Shown piece after piece: positions 1 to 8,160 of a stretch of DNA of 64,000 nt. The DNA is taken from contig NZ_CANLGX010000001.1 of assembly GCF_947490415.1 (NCBI RefSeq), forward strand, positions 186,001 to 250,000. Direction: 5' to 3'. Numbering within the stretch: the stretch's first letter is position 1; every line of letters starts with the position of its first letter. A program made the translations under genes and the position numbers. Source of the stretch: an uncultured Eudoraea sp. GTDB lineage: Bacteria; Bacteroidota; Bacteroidia; Flavobacteriales; Flavobacteriaceae. The notes under the pieces were generated by a model that worked only from the letters and a program-made list of their open reading frames with translations, made no database searches and had not been told where the DNA came from.

Positions 1-65
1 CAATGAGGTTCATAACACAAAGATTATAAAATGAAAAAAAACAGCGGGCTTTTTTTTCTTTTTTG

Positions 66-96
66 TTTGTAGTTCCTAAATTTGAAAGTATATTTG
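66..96 (+). promoter_or_regulatory. Bacteroidota-type promoter of tRNA-Phe
   Basis: TTTG at 66-69, a 19-nt spacer and TATATTTG at 89-96 match the Bacteroidota sigma-ABfr consensus (TTTG, 17-23 nt, TAnnTTTG) exactly. Transcription should begin near 103, about 50 nt before the tRNA. An imperfect hairpin (CCCTCC arm near 99, GGAGGG arm near 138) lies in the interval and would be in the tRNA 5' leader. Confidence 0.75.
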
Positions 97-154
97 CCCC
101 CTCCTTCGCGTTACGCTTTTGCTTACGCTACGGAGGGTGCTGGCCCAAAAATAA

Positions 155-227
<73 letters not shown>

Positions 228-253
228 CAAGAGTAGCGAGTGGGAGCTACAGC

Positions 254-284
254 AAAAAGCACGCATTATTGCGTGCTTTTTTGT
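254..284 (+). terminator. Rho-independent terminator after tRNA-Phe
   Basis: Perfect 11-bp stem (AAAAAGCACGC at 254-264 with its complement at 271-281) around the loop ATTATT, ending in a T run. It is placed to end the tRNA-Phe transcript. Confidence 0.8.
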
Positions 285-342
285 TTGGCGCCGGCCAAGC
301 GAATCGAGGTCTATGCCGCATAGGCTGAAAGCCGCAGCGGTA

Positions 343-359
343 ATTCCTGGAGGTACCAC
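343..359 (+). repeat. Direct repeat of the tRNA-Phe 3' end (possible att scar)
   Basis: The 17 bases at 343-359 are identical to 212-228, which cover the T-loop end, T-stem 3' arm and acceptor 3' arm of tRNA-Phe plus one base. The copies are 131 bp apart and each is followed by its own intrinsic terminator. A duplicated tRNA 3' end is the usual footprint of a tyrosine-integrase element, but no integrase gene is present. A decayed tRNA copy made by tandem duplication is the alternative. Confidence 0.55.
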
Positions 360-370
360 TTAAAGCGCCA

Positions 371-404
371 AACCCGCTTCTTGTAACAAGAAGCGGGTTT
401 TTTT
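371..404 (+). terminator. Strong intrinsic terminator
   Basis: A perfect 13-bp stem (371-383 with 387-399) with the 3-nt loop TAA is followed by a T run. It lies just after the second copy of the tRNA 3' end. Confidence 0.8.
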
Positions 405-455
405 ATTTCATCGGACGTGGAAAGTTCACTTTCCTAAGGATCGGGGAAATAAAAA

Positions 456-547
456 AAACCCTGCCGAAGGCAGCGAGGTTTGGCATTGTCAGGAGAGGTT
501 CCTAAGGAACAACGACCCCGATAACTATCGGGGGAGTTAGTCCTGGA
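456..547 (+). repeat. Structured repeat, copy 1
   Basis: First of two related copies (see 649-733). It can fold as follows. An outer AAACC/GGTTT stem encloses CTGCC-GAA-GGCAG (461-473). A CAGGA (490-494)/TCCTG (541-545) stem then encloses hairpin GTTCC-TAA-GGAAC (498-510) and a CCCCGATA/TATCGGGG hairpin (516-533). No open reading frame fits. Apart from the two copies I see nothing convincing in the non-coding stretch 405-848. Confidence 0.6.
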
Positions 548-648
548 GGAAAAAATGAAGTACGAAGAAGGAAAAAATGAGGCGCGAAGTGGGAGGTAAT
601 GAAATGGAACCTATAAAAGCCTGCTTTTTTCAGGGTCTGAAAAACAAA

Positions 649-733
649 AAACCAACTTCAGAAGTCAGGAGGGTTTGGAATTTTCAGGAGAGGTTCCGAA
701 GGAACAACAAGCAAAGCGCAGTTAGCCCTGGAG
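649..733 (+). repeat. Structured repeat, copy 2
   Basis: Second copy of the element at 456-547. The stretch around GTTCC-GAA-GGAAC (693-705) and the closing GTTAG.CCTGGAG are nearly identical to copy 1. The first inner hairpin has a different sequence but still pairs: ACTT/AAGT here against CTGCC/GGCAG in copy 1, inside a conserved AAACC/GGTTT stem (649-653, 672-676). The third hairpin is shortened. Confidence 0.6.
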
Positions 734-848
734 AAACTCTATAAATTCTTTAGATGAACTTGCTGTAATCCACGCCCAAATAAAAGATAATTACTAACTT
801 CATACTCTACTATTAAGAAAAAGCCCCTGGGCGATAATTAAATCAAGT

Positions 849-1781
849 ATGCAAACAATTTTAGGTTCAGGCGGCGCTATTGGAATTGAACTTGCCAAAG
901 CCTTAAAAGAGTACACCTCCCAAATTAGATTGGTGAGCAGGAATCCCAAAAAAGTGCATGAGACAGATGAAGTTTTCCCTGCAGATCTTCTAAATCCTTC
1001 TGAAGTAAATGAAGCAATAAAAGGTTCAACCATAGTTTATGTAACTGTCGGATTTCCGTATAATTTAAAAATCTGGAAGGAAAACTGGCCTAAATTCACC
1101 GCTAATATAATTGATGCCTGTAATACACATAATTGCAAATTGGTATTCTTTGACAACATCTATATGTACGACCCGGATCATTTAAACGGGATGAACGAGG
1201 AAACACCGATTAACCCTCCCAGCAAAAAAGGAAAAATACGTGCCGAAATAGCAGAAATGATCCTATCTAAAGTAAAAGAAGGAAAGCTTACTGCACTTAT
1301 CGCGCGTTCAGCAGATTTTTATGGGCCGGGAATAAAAAATACGAGTATGTTAACCGAGACTGTTTTTAAACCCCTGAGCAGCGGGAAAAAGGCAAATTGG
1401 ATGGCTTCCCCAAATTTTAAGCACTCTTTCACTTATACTCCCGACGCAGGTAAGGCAACTGCACTTCTTGGCAATTCTGAAAAGGCTTATAACCAGGTGT
1501 GGCACTTGCCAACGGCCGAAAATCCCTTCACCGGACAGGAATGGATTGACACAATTGCCAAAGAAATGAATGTAAAACCTAAAACCCAGACAGCTACAAA
1601 ATTCATTGTAAAATTGCTTGGGCTTTTTATTCCTTTGATGCGGGAAATGCCCGAAATGATGTACCAATACGACAGGGAGTATGTGTTTAATTCAGACAAG
1701 TTTACCAATCATTTTGATTTTAAACCAACCCCCTATTTGGATGGAATAAGGGAAATTATAAAATTAGATTACAGGAATTAA
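849..1781 (+). CDS. Atypical extended SDR / NAD-dependent epimerase family protein
   Basis: 310 aa. An N-terminal Rossmann motif (GSGGAIG, residues 6-12) and an acidic turn after strand 2 mark an NAD(P)-binding protein of the extended short-chain dehydrogenase/epimerase superfamily. The C-terminal half (PTAENPFTGQEWI) has the substrate-domain pattern of NAD-dependent epimerases. The usual catalytic YxxxK is not evident: the aligned stretch reads PSKKGKIRAE, with no tyrosine, so this looks like the atypical SDR group, whose activity cannot be predicted. It stands alone as a single gene. The reading frame is open for about 45 nt upstream but has no better start. Substrate unknown. Confidence 0.8.
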   Translation: MQTILGSGGAIGIELAKALKEYTSQIRLVSRNPKKVHETDEVFPADLLNPSEVNEAIKGSTIVYVTVGFPYNLKIWKENWPKFTANIIDACNTHNCKLVFFDNIYMYDPDHLNGMNEETPINPPSKKGKIRAEIAEMILSKVKEGKLTALIARSADFYGPGIKNTSMLTETVFKPLSSGKKANWMASPNFKHSFTYTPDAGKATALLGNSEKAYNQVWHLPTAENPFTGQEWIDTIAKEMNVKPKTQTATKFIVKLLGLFIPLMREMPEMMYQYDREYVFNSDKFTNHFDFKPTPYLDGIREIIKLDYRN

Positions 1782-1908
1782 ATAGCTTGACATTGAATAA
1801 AAATCAAAAAAAAGGCTAAATGGAATGTAAAAAGAAGCTGAACCAGGAGCCTTTGTATATAATTTAAAACTTAAACTAACTTAATACCAATATTTAATTA
1901 GTACAGTC

Positions 1909-3339
1909 ATGAGAAAAATTATTTTATATCTATCACTACTCCTTGTTGCTCTTGTTTGTAAGGCTCAGAATGAGCCTGTATTCATAAATCCCAAGGGGTT
2001 GGATTGGCTCCCGGAGCGAGAAGATGTACAGGCCGGTGCCATTTTGGTTCCGGAAAATCATGATGAGCCCGATGGTAAACAAATTCAGATTACCTATATA
2101 GTTTTAAAAGCCAAAGACAGTATTTCTGCTGCATTTCCGATGATTTTCTTTTCTGGCGGCCCGGGTGGTAATTCTCTGAGTCAGGGTATGGTTGGTTTCT
2201 TATTGGAACACCCCATGAGAAATGAACGCGATATTATTCTTTTTGACCAACGCGGCATTGGATATTCCTCTGCCTTGCCCGACATGTCTTTTGATGCCTT
2301 TGATATAATGGCCAAAGACGCCGATGAAGAAGAGGAATTGGTATTGATGACAGACTTGATTTTTAAATATAAAAAGAAATGTGAGGCACAAGATATTAAC
2401 CCGGGGTATTATAATTCAATTCAAAATGCGAAGGATGTAGGAATGCTTTTTAAGCATTTGGATTATGAGAAATACAATCTGTTTGGGGGTTCTTATGGTA
2501 CTCGTATAGCCAGAGTGGTCCAGGATATGTTCCCTAATTACATTCATTCTTCAGTACTGGATTCACCTTCTCCGCTTAGCGGTGATTTTCTTCTTAATCG
2601 CTTAGACAGCTATTCACTGGCTCTAGGGCGAATTTTCGAGTATTGTGAAAATGATCCCGATTGCAAGAAACAATATCCAATGCTAAAAGAGGATTATTTT
2701 GAAGCGATTTCGATTTTGGAGCAAAAGCCATTGACAGTCACCATGAATGATTCAATAAATGTAACTATCAATGCCCAGGACGGGGTTTACCTATTGAGAA
2801 GGTTGCTGTATCAAAGTAACTCGAGGGAAAAGGCGCCAGAGCTTATAAAAGCTTTAAAGGAGGGCAGCGGAGAGGTTATTAATGAAGTACTGCAGTTTGA
2901 ATATGAGTTAACCGGAGGACTAAACCTTACTATGTTGTTGTCTGTAGAAAAATTTGAAAATTTTAATCCGGCCAATACAGCAGAAGTCATTTTAGAGGAC
3001 TATAAAAAATATCCTTTAATACCTGTCAAACTGGGCTTTTTTGATGCTTTTTACATCGCCGGGAAGAAATGGCATACCAATAACTTACCCTTGGAAGAGC
3101 GAAAATTCCTGGATTCTGATATCCCAACATTAGTTTTCGTAAATAGATTTGATCCTGTTACCCCTCCAAAAAATGGTGTTTTATTTATGGAAAACCTGAG
3201 CAAGGGAAAACTATTAATCCTTGATGAAGGAGGACATGGAAGTGGAAATCAGGAATGCAAAAACCAGGTTATGATAGATTTTATGAATAACCCAAATGGG
3301 CAACTTAACACCTCTTGTTTAAATATATATTTGGAGTAA
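1909..3339 (+). CDS. Exported alpha/beta hydrolase, peptidase family S33 (TAP-like)
   Basis: 476 aa. It has a cleavable signal peptide ending near VCKAQ (residue 20), so it acts in the periplasm or outside the cell. The hydrolase fold shows the oxyanion motif GGPGG (83-87), the FDQRGIGYS strand-turn and the nucleophile elbow GGSYGTR with Ser195. The C-terminal TAP-like domain carries the acid (NRFDPVTPP) and the base (GGHGSGN). This triad belongs to proline iminopeptidase / tripeptidyl aminopeptidase relatives that release N-terminal residues from peptides. Several acidic stretches (DADEEEE near 139) are inserted in the lid. It is apparently monocistronic, and the exact peptide specificity cannot be read. 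Confidence 0.85.
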   Translation: MRKIILYLSLLLVALVCKAQNEPVFINPKGLDWLPEREDVQAGAILVPENHDEPDGKQIQITYIVLKAKDSISAAFPMIFFSGGPGGNSLSQGMVGFLLEHPMRNERDIILFDQRGIGYSSALPDMSFDAFDIMAKDADEEEELVLMTDLIFKYKKKCEAQDINPGYYNSIQNAKDVGMLFKHLDYEKYNLFGGSYGTRIARVVQDMFPNYIHSSVLDSPSPLSGDFLLNRLDSYSLALGRIFEYCENDPDCKKQYPMLKEDYFEAISILEQKPLTVTMNDSINVTINAQDGVYLLRRLLYQSNSREKAPELIKALKEGSGEVINEVLQFEYELTGGLNLTMLLSVEKFENFNPANTAEVILEDYKKYPLIPVKLGFFDAFYIAGKKWHTNNLPLEERKFLDSDIPTLVFVNRFDPVTPPKNGVLFMENLSKGKLLILDEGGHGSGNQECKNQVMIDFMNNPNGQLNTSCLNIYLE

Positions 3340-3506
3340 AAGTCTCATTTACCTAAAGTCTAAGAATCACGCCATTTCATAAACACTCTTAAATGACATT
3401 TGTAATTTAAAAATCGTTGAGGTGTAAAAAAATTATCGCAAGTTTCAAAAATCCCCGGGTCTCAATGAGTATAAAAATTTTAGTGTAACGTAAGTATTTT
3501 TTTGTT

Positions 3507-4511
3507 TTGAGACTATCTTGCAATAAAATTGTTTTCACCTTGATTTCTATAGATACCAATACCTCGATTAATACTCTTCAGGAATTCCTGGAATCCAAAA
3601 ACTGGCTGAATGCTGATGAAAAGATACGTGTTATTTCGAAACCTGGGGAGGGTAATATGAATGTTGTGCTTCGGGTAAATACGAATCAACGTTCCTTTAT
3701 TCTAAAACAATCGCGACCCTATGTACAAAAGTTCCAGCAAATTGAAGCCCCTCTTAACAGGATTGAGGTGGAATATAAGTTTTATGAGGCTGTGCAAGGA
3801 GCTTTGATATCAGCCCACATCCCCGCTATTTTAGAATTTGATCAAAAGAATTATTTAATACAAATGGAAGATCTCGGACAGTGTGATGATATGACCTCCT
3901 GTTACGCAGACCGAAAGATGTCCTTTCAAATCCTGGAAAAACTAGTAAACATTTCAAAAGCCATTCACAAAGTGGGTAATGTGCAAAACTTTCCTGAAAA
4001 TTGGGAGCTGAGGCAATTAAATCATCAACATATTTTTGTTCTCCCATTTATGGAAGACAACGGATTTCAATTAGATGATATCCAGGAAGGTCTGCAGGAA
4101 TTATCGCTCCCCTATAAAAAAGATACAGCCATAAAAACCGAAGTGCACAAACTTGGCGACAAATACCTTTCTAAAGGAAACGTTTTGATCCATGGTGATT
4201 ATTACCCGGGTAGCTGGATGCAGCTGGAAAATGAGGTTTTTATTATTGATCCCGAATTCAGTTTTATTGGTTTTAGGGAATTCGATCTGGGGGTTATGAC
4301 AGCTCACCTTATTATGGCCACAATGGATGATTCCTCTTTAGCCACCGTAATGGGACTTTATAGAGGAGAAGTAAATAATAATCTCGTTTCTCAGGTAGCT
4401 GGTATTGAAATTATGAGGCGTTTAATTGGCCTGGCACAGTTACCGTTGCAACGAACTATCGAGGAAAAAGACTATCTTTTACAACTTGCAAGAAAAATGA
4501 TATTAGTATGA
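3507..4511 (+). CDS. APH/methylthioribose-kinase-like small-molecule kinase
   Basis: 334 aa. Protein-kinase-like phosphotransferase fold: a glycine-rich turn GEGNMNVVLRV (about 48-57), ATP-contacting Lys67 (FILKQ), the catalytic loop HGDYYPGSW (229-237) and the metal site DPEFSF (248-253). The HGD...PGS and DPEF...FD spacing resembles methylthioribose kinase (MtnK) more than antibiotic kinases, so a sugar substrate is likely. The start shown is TTG; another in-frame TTG at 3540 would remove 11 residues, and there is no ATG before residue 51, inside the glycine loop. It overlaps the ADP-ribosylglycohydrolase gene by 4 nt (ATGA), indicating translational coupling. Confidence 0.75.
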   Translation: MRLSCNKIVFTLISIDTNTSINTLQEFLESKNWLNADEKIRVISKPGEGNMNVVLRVNTNQRSFILKQSRPYVQKFQQIEAPLNRIEVEYKFYEAVQGALISAHIPAILEFDQKNYLIQMEDLGQCDDMTSCYADRKMSFQILEKLVNISKAIHKVGNVQNFPENWELRQLNHQHIFVLPFMEDNGFQLDDIQEGLQELSLPYKKDTAIKTEVHKLGDKYLSKGNVLIHGDYYPGSWMQLENEVFIIDPEFSFIGFREFDLGVMTAHLIMATMDDSSLATVMGLYRGEVNNNLVSQVAGIEIMRRLIGLAQLPLQRTIEEKDYLLQLARKMILV

Positions 4512-5824
4512 AATATAATTTTTTTATTATCACCTTGTTTTTGTCTGTGATCATCTTATCATGCAAGGATCAGAAGGCTGAAATAGATATCCCTGAGCCT
4601 AAGAAATCTGCTTACGCCCAGGATTCTCTTGTTTTAAACAAGGAAGAATTATATGACAAGGTTTTGGGCGCCTTAGTTGGTTCTGCCATAGGTGATGCCA
4701 TGGGTGCTTCTACTGAGATGTGGCACAGATCTGACATTCAGCATAAATATGGTTATATCACAGGGCTTACCCCTGCAGAACGCATACAATCTCCTGAAGG
4801 AACCTGGGAGCATAACCTGAATGCCGGTGCTACCACGGATGATACCCGATGGAAGTACTTTATGGTTTCATATTTTGATACCTATTCCCCCGACCTAAAT
4901 GCAAAACATTTTGCAAAATTTATTACAGATTATTATCAATCTATAGCTTCCAGGCTGGGTGATAAGGAAATTTTAGCTTCTCCTGATGCCCTGGACGCCA
5001 GATTAGAAAAGGTAGACTGGATTAAAGAATGGGCCCGGGTAGCTCTGGCTTACCAGAAAAGTACGGGAGATTATCTGGAAGCTCAAAATAGATTTTATGG
5101 AGGGGAAATGTCCTGTGCCGGAATGTTATACACGCCTATGTTTGGTTTGATAGAACCTAATCCGGAGATAGCATATCTTGCAGCTTACAAACATTCACTT
5201 TTTGATCTTGGATACGCTAAAGACATTTCAGGGCTGGTAGCAGCGATGACCCAAATGGCCATGCGAACCACGAACATGGATTCCATACTTAATACTGCCG
5301 TTTTTATTGATCCTATGCGCTATCAAGACAGTAGACTTGTAGGCCGTATTTCCTATAACACAGCAAACGCCACCAGAAAATATGTAAACCTGTCCCGGGA
5401 AATTAAAAGTTCAGATTCTCTAAGATTAACGGATTCATTGGAGATAAATATTCCCGATCATTTTAGCGGGACTAAAACCGATTGGGCACAACAGGAATTT
5501 GTTTACGCATTATTGGAAAAAGACGAAAAGGCAATTGCTTTTCATGCCGGTGAAATCTGGCAAATTATGATTGCCGGATTGGCCTTTGGGGAAGGTGATT
5601 TTGTAAAGAGCATACAGTTTATTGTAAATTACGGGCGAGACAATGATACAGTGGCCGCAGTGGCCGGAATGATCCTGGGGGCAAAGGACGGTTATACTAA
5701 TTTACCTGTAGAATTAAGCACTGAAGTACTTCGCGTAAACAGAGAGCAATTGGGTATTGATCTGGAAGAACTTGCTTCGAGGATGGTTGGAACTATGTTG
5801 CCTGAAACCGTAAATACCAACTAA
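4508..5824 (+). CDS. Lipoprotein ADP-ribosylglycohydrolase (DraG) family
   Basis: 438 aa. A lipoprotein signal with Cys19 (IILSC) anchors it outside the cytoplasm, which is unexpected for enzymes that usually act on intracellular ADP-ribose. The DraG fold is clear: GSAIGDAMGASTE (58-70), the metal motif TDDT (110-113) and the C-terminal GRDNDTVAAVAG with Asp378, Asp380 and Thr381. All dinuclear Mg ligands therefore appear to be present. It sits between the kinase gene (4-nt overlap) and uxaC (1-nt gap), so it probably cleaves a ribosyl-like or other glycosidic bond in a carbohydrate pathway. The natural substrate is unknown. Confidence 0.85.
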   Translation: MKYNFFIITLFLSVIILSCKDQKAEIDIPEPKKSAYAQDSLVLNKEELYDKVLGALVGSAIGDAMGASTEMWHRSDIQHKYGYITGLTPAERIQSPEGTWEHNLNAGATTDDTRWKYFMVSYFDTYSPDLNAKHFAKFITDYYQSIASRLGDKEILASPDALDARLEKVDWIKEWARVALAYQKSTGDYLEAQNRFYGGEMSCAGMLYTPMFGLIEPNPEIAYLAAYKHSLFDLGYAKDISGLVAAMTQMAMRTTNMDSILNTAVFIDPMRYQDSRLVGRISYNTANATRKYVNLSREIKSSDSLRLTDSLEINIPDHFSGTKTDWAQQEFVYALLEKDEKAIAFHAGEIWQIMIAGLAFGEGDFVKSIQFIVNYGRDNDTVAAVAGMILGAKDGYTNLPVELSTEVLRVNREQLGIDLEELASRMVGTMLPETVNTN

Positions 5825-5825
5825 A

Positions 5826-7229
5826 ATGGCGGTTAATAATTTTATACATGAAGATTTTTTATTGCAGACCCCATTTGCCAGCCGGCTTTACCACGATTAT
5901 GCCAAAAACTTACCAATCATTGATTACCACAATCATTTGTCGCCTGAGAAAATAGCAAAAGATTTTCAATTTGATAATATCTCTCAGGTATGGCTGAACG
6001 GAGACCATTATAAATGGAGAGCTATGCGGACTCTTGGTATTGAAGAAAAATATATTACCGGAAATGCCACAGATCAGGAAAAATTTCTAAAGTGGGGAGA
6101 GACTGTACCATATACAGTTCGAAATCCTTTGTACCATTGGACCCACCTCGAATTAAAGCGTTATTTTAATGTAGATGTGCTCCTGGACCAAAATAATGCC
6201 CAAAATATTTATGATACTTGCTCTGAACAATTACAACTTCCCTCACGGAGCACTTTAGGTCTTCTGAAGCAAATGAACGTTGAAGTGGTATGCACCACGG
6301 ATGATCCTTTGGATACGCTTGAATACCATAAAAAAGCGAGACAGAACCAGGGCCTAAGATTATTGCCGGCATTTCGGCCGGATAAAGCGTATGCCGTTGA
6401 AAATACCAACGCTTTCCTTAAATATTTAGGCCAATTGGAAGAAGTTACCAATGCTTCTATTCATTCATATACGGACCTTCTGTCCGCCTTGGAATCAAGA
6501 ATAAATTACTTTCATGAAAATGGCTGTAGATTAGCAGATCACGGCTTGGATTCCCTCCCTATCTACAAAAATGAAAGCTTTGATAGCTCCAAAATCTTTA
6601 AAAAATTAAAAAATGGGGAATCACTAAATTCACATGAAGTCGCTTATTTTAAATCTGAAGTATTAAAATTTCTTGCCAAATGCTACCATAAAAATGCATG
6701 GGTACAACAATTTCATCTCGGTGCCCTCAGAAATAATAATCAAAGGATGCTTCAACGTTTGGGGCCGGACACCGGGTTTGATTCTATAGGGGATTTTTCG
6801 CAGGCACTGTCACTGAGTAACTTCCTGGACACCCTGGATAGTACAAACCAACTTGCCAAAACTATTATTTACAATTTGAACCCTGCTGACAATGAAGTTA
6901 TTGCTGCGATGGTTGGCAATTTTAATGATGGAAGCGTCAAGGGTAAAATTCAATTTGGTTCTGCCTGGTGGTTTTTAGATCAGAAAGACGGGATGGAAAA
7001 ACAATTGAACTCGCTTTCCAATATTGGCCTGCTTAGTTGTTTTATTGGGATGTTAACAGATTCTCGCAGTTTTCTTTCATTTCCAAGACATGAATATTTT
7101 AGGAGAGTACTCTGCAATCTTATCGGTAAAGACGTTGCAAATGGAGAATTACCGGAAGATGAAAAATGGTTGGGTCAGATTGTATCAGATATCTGTTACC
7201 ATAATGCAAAGGCTTATTTTCCATTTTAG
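5826..7229 (+). CDS. uxaC: Uronate (glucuronate/galacturonate) isomerase
   Basis: 467 aa, the normal UxaC length. It interconverts D-glucuronate and D-fructuronate (and D-galacturonate and D-tagaturonate) in the cytoplasm (EC 5.3.1.12). Recognisable features are the amidohydrolase-like HxH metal motif in DYHNHL (33-38), the WKWRAMR-like block near residue 62, the TTDDPLDTLEYH segment, LLPAFRPDKA, and the C-terminal LTDSRSFLSFPRHEYFRR typical of the family. It follows the ADP-ribosylglycohydrolase gene with 1 nt between them and opens the hexuronate branch of the operon. Confidence 0.95.
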   Translation: MAVNNFIHEDFLLQTPFASRLYHDYAKNLPIIDYHNHLSPEKIAKDFQFDNISQVWLNGDHYKWRAMRTLGIEEKYITGNATDQEKFLKWGETVPYTVRNPLYHWTHLELKRYFNVDVLLDQNNAQNIYDTCSEQLQLPSRSTLGLLKQMNVEVVCTTDDPLDTLEYHKKARQNQGLRLLPAFRPDKAYAVENTNAFLKYLGQLEEVTNASIHSYTDLLSALESRINYFHENGCRLADHGLDSLPIYKNESFDSSKIFKKLKNGESLNSHEVAYFKSEVLKFLAKCYHKNAWVQQFHLGALRNNNQRMLQRLGPDTGFDSIGDFSQALSLSNFLDTLDSTNQLAKTIIYNLNPADNEVIAAMVGNFNDGSVKGKIQFGSAWWFLDQKDGMEKQLNSLSNIGLLSCFIGMLTDSRSFLSFPRHEYFRRVLCNLIGKDVANGELPEDEKWLGQIVSDICYHNAKAYFPF

Positions 7230-7265
7230 TTTGAGAAGTACTTTAATAATTTAACTTTCTTAAGT

Positions 7266-7273
7266 TATATTTG
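7266..7273 (+). promoter_or_regulatory. Possible -7 element upstream of the uxuB-uxuA pair
   Basis: TATATTTG matches the TAnnTTTG -7 consensus and lies 72 nt before the SDR start in the only sizeable gap (115 nt) of the hexuronate operon. No TTG lies at the right distance upstream, so this is a weak internal promoter candidate. Confidence 0.35.
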
Positions 7274-7344
7274 GAAAGACTAATCGGATTCCGGGAATCT
7301 TAGTTTTTGCCATTCAAAAATAGAAATATACTTAACATCTTATC

Positions 7345-8160
7345 ATGTCTGAATTGTTTTCTGTAGACGACAAAATTATTGTAATTAGTGGTGCAACCGG
7401 TGTTTTAGGTTCGGCCATGACAGCCTATCTGGCAGAACAAGGTGCCAGAGTAGTTGCCCTAGGCAGAAATCCGGATAAAATAAATGCGCTAATCGCAGAA
7501 AATAAAGGTAATCGGCATAAAGTATTTCCCCTGATCGCCGATGTAACAAATGAGCGAGATTTAGAGCGTGCAAAATTGGAACTTGAAAATGAATTTGGAA
7601 AAATAGATGTCCTGGTTAACCTGGCAGGAGGGAATATGGCAGGGGCAGTAATTACTCCGGAGCAGACCATATTGGATGCCAGGATAGATGAATTAAATAA
7701 AGTTATGGAATTGAATTATCTGGGTTCCTTCCTCCCAATAAAAACATTCCTGCCCTTATTTCTAAAAGATTTAAAAGGAAGTATTATTAATATTTCTTCC
7801 ATGGCCGCTCAAAGGCCCATAACCCGGGTTTTGGGTTACGGTTCTGCAAAGGCCGCTATTGATAACCTGACCAAATGGTTGGCTATTGAGTTTTGCAGCA
7901 AACACAGCGCGGATTTAAGAGTAAATGCTATTGCTCCCGGTTTCTTTTTAACCGAACAAAACCGCACTTTACTTACCGAGACAGATGGCAAATTAACAAA
8001 ACGTGGCAGACAAATTATTGAGAATACCCCTATGGGCAGATTTGGTAATCCGGATGAACTCTTTGGGGTGCTTCAATGGCTTAGCAGCGATGCCTCAAAA
8101 TTTGTTACCGGGACAATTATTCCGGTAGATGGCGGATTTAATGCATATTCGGGGGTATGA
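7345..8160 (+). CDS. uxuB: SDR D-mannonate oxidoreductase (fructuronate reductase)
   Basis: 271 aa classical short-chain dehydrogenase. The cofactor motif is SGATGVLG (15-22), followed by VNLAGG (91-96), Ser152, and the catalytic pair Tyr165/Lys169 in YGSAK. The C-terminal TGTIIPVDGGFNAYSGV matches the group found beside uxuA in Bacteroidota and Bacillus. Known members reduce D-fructuronate to D-mannonate (EC 1.1.1.57). It is not homologous to the long-chain UxuB of E. coli, so the name rests on function inferred from its position between uxaC and uxuA. It overlaps uxuA by 4 nt (ATGA). Confidence 0.8.
   Translation: MSELFSVDDKIIVISGATGVLGSAMTAYLAEQGARVVALGRNPDKINALIAENKGNRHKVFPLIADVTNERDLERAKLELENEFGKIDVLVNLAGGNMAGAVITPEQTILDARIDELNKVMELNYLGSFLPIKTFLPLFLKDLKGSIINISSMAAQRPITRVLGYGSAKAAIDNLTKWLAIEFCSKHSADLRVNAIAPGFFLTEQNRTLLTETDGKLTKRGRQIIENTPMGRFGNPDELFGVLQWLSSDASKFVTGTIIPVDGGFNAYSGV

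Noticed and set aside
3507-4511. Aminoglycoside resistance kinase
   Set aside because: The fold is shared, but the HGDYYPGSW and DPEFSF motifs and the operon context point to a sugar or small-metabolite kinase.
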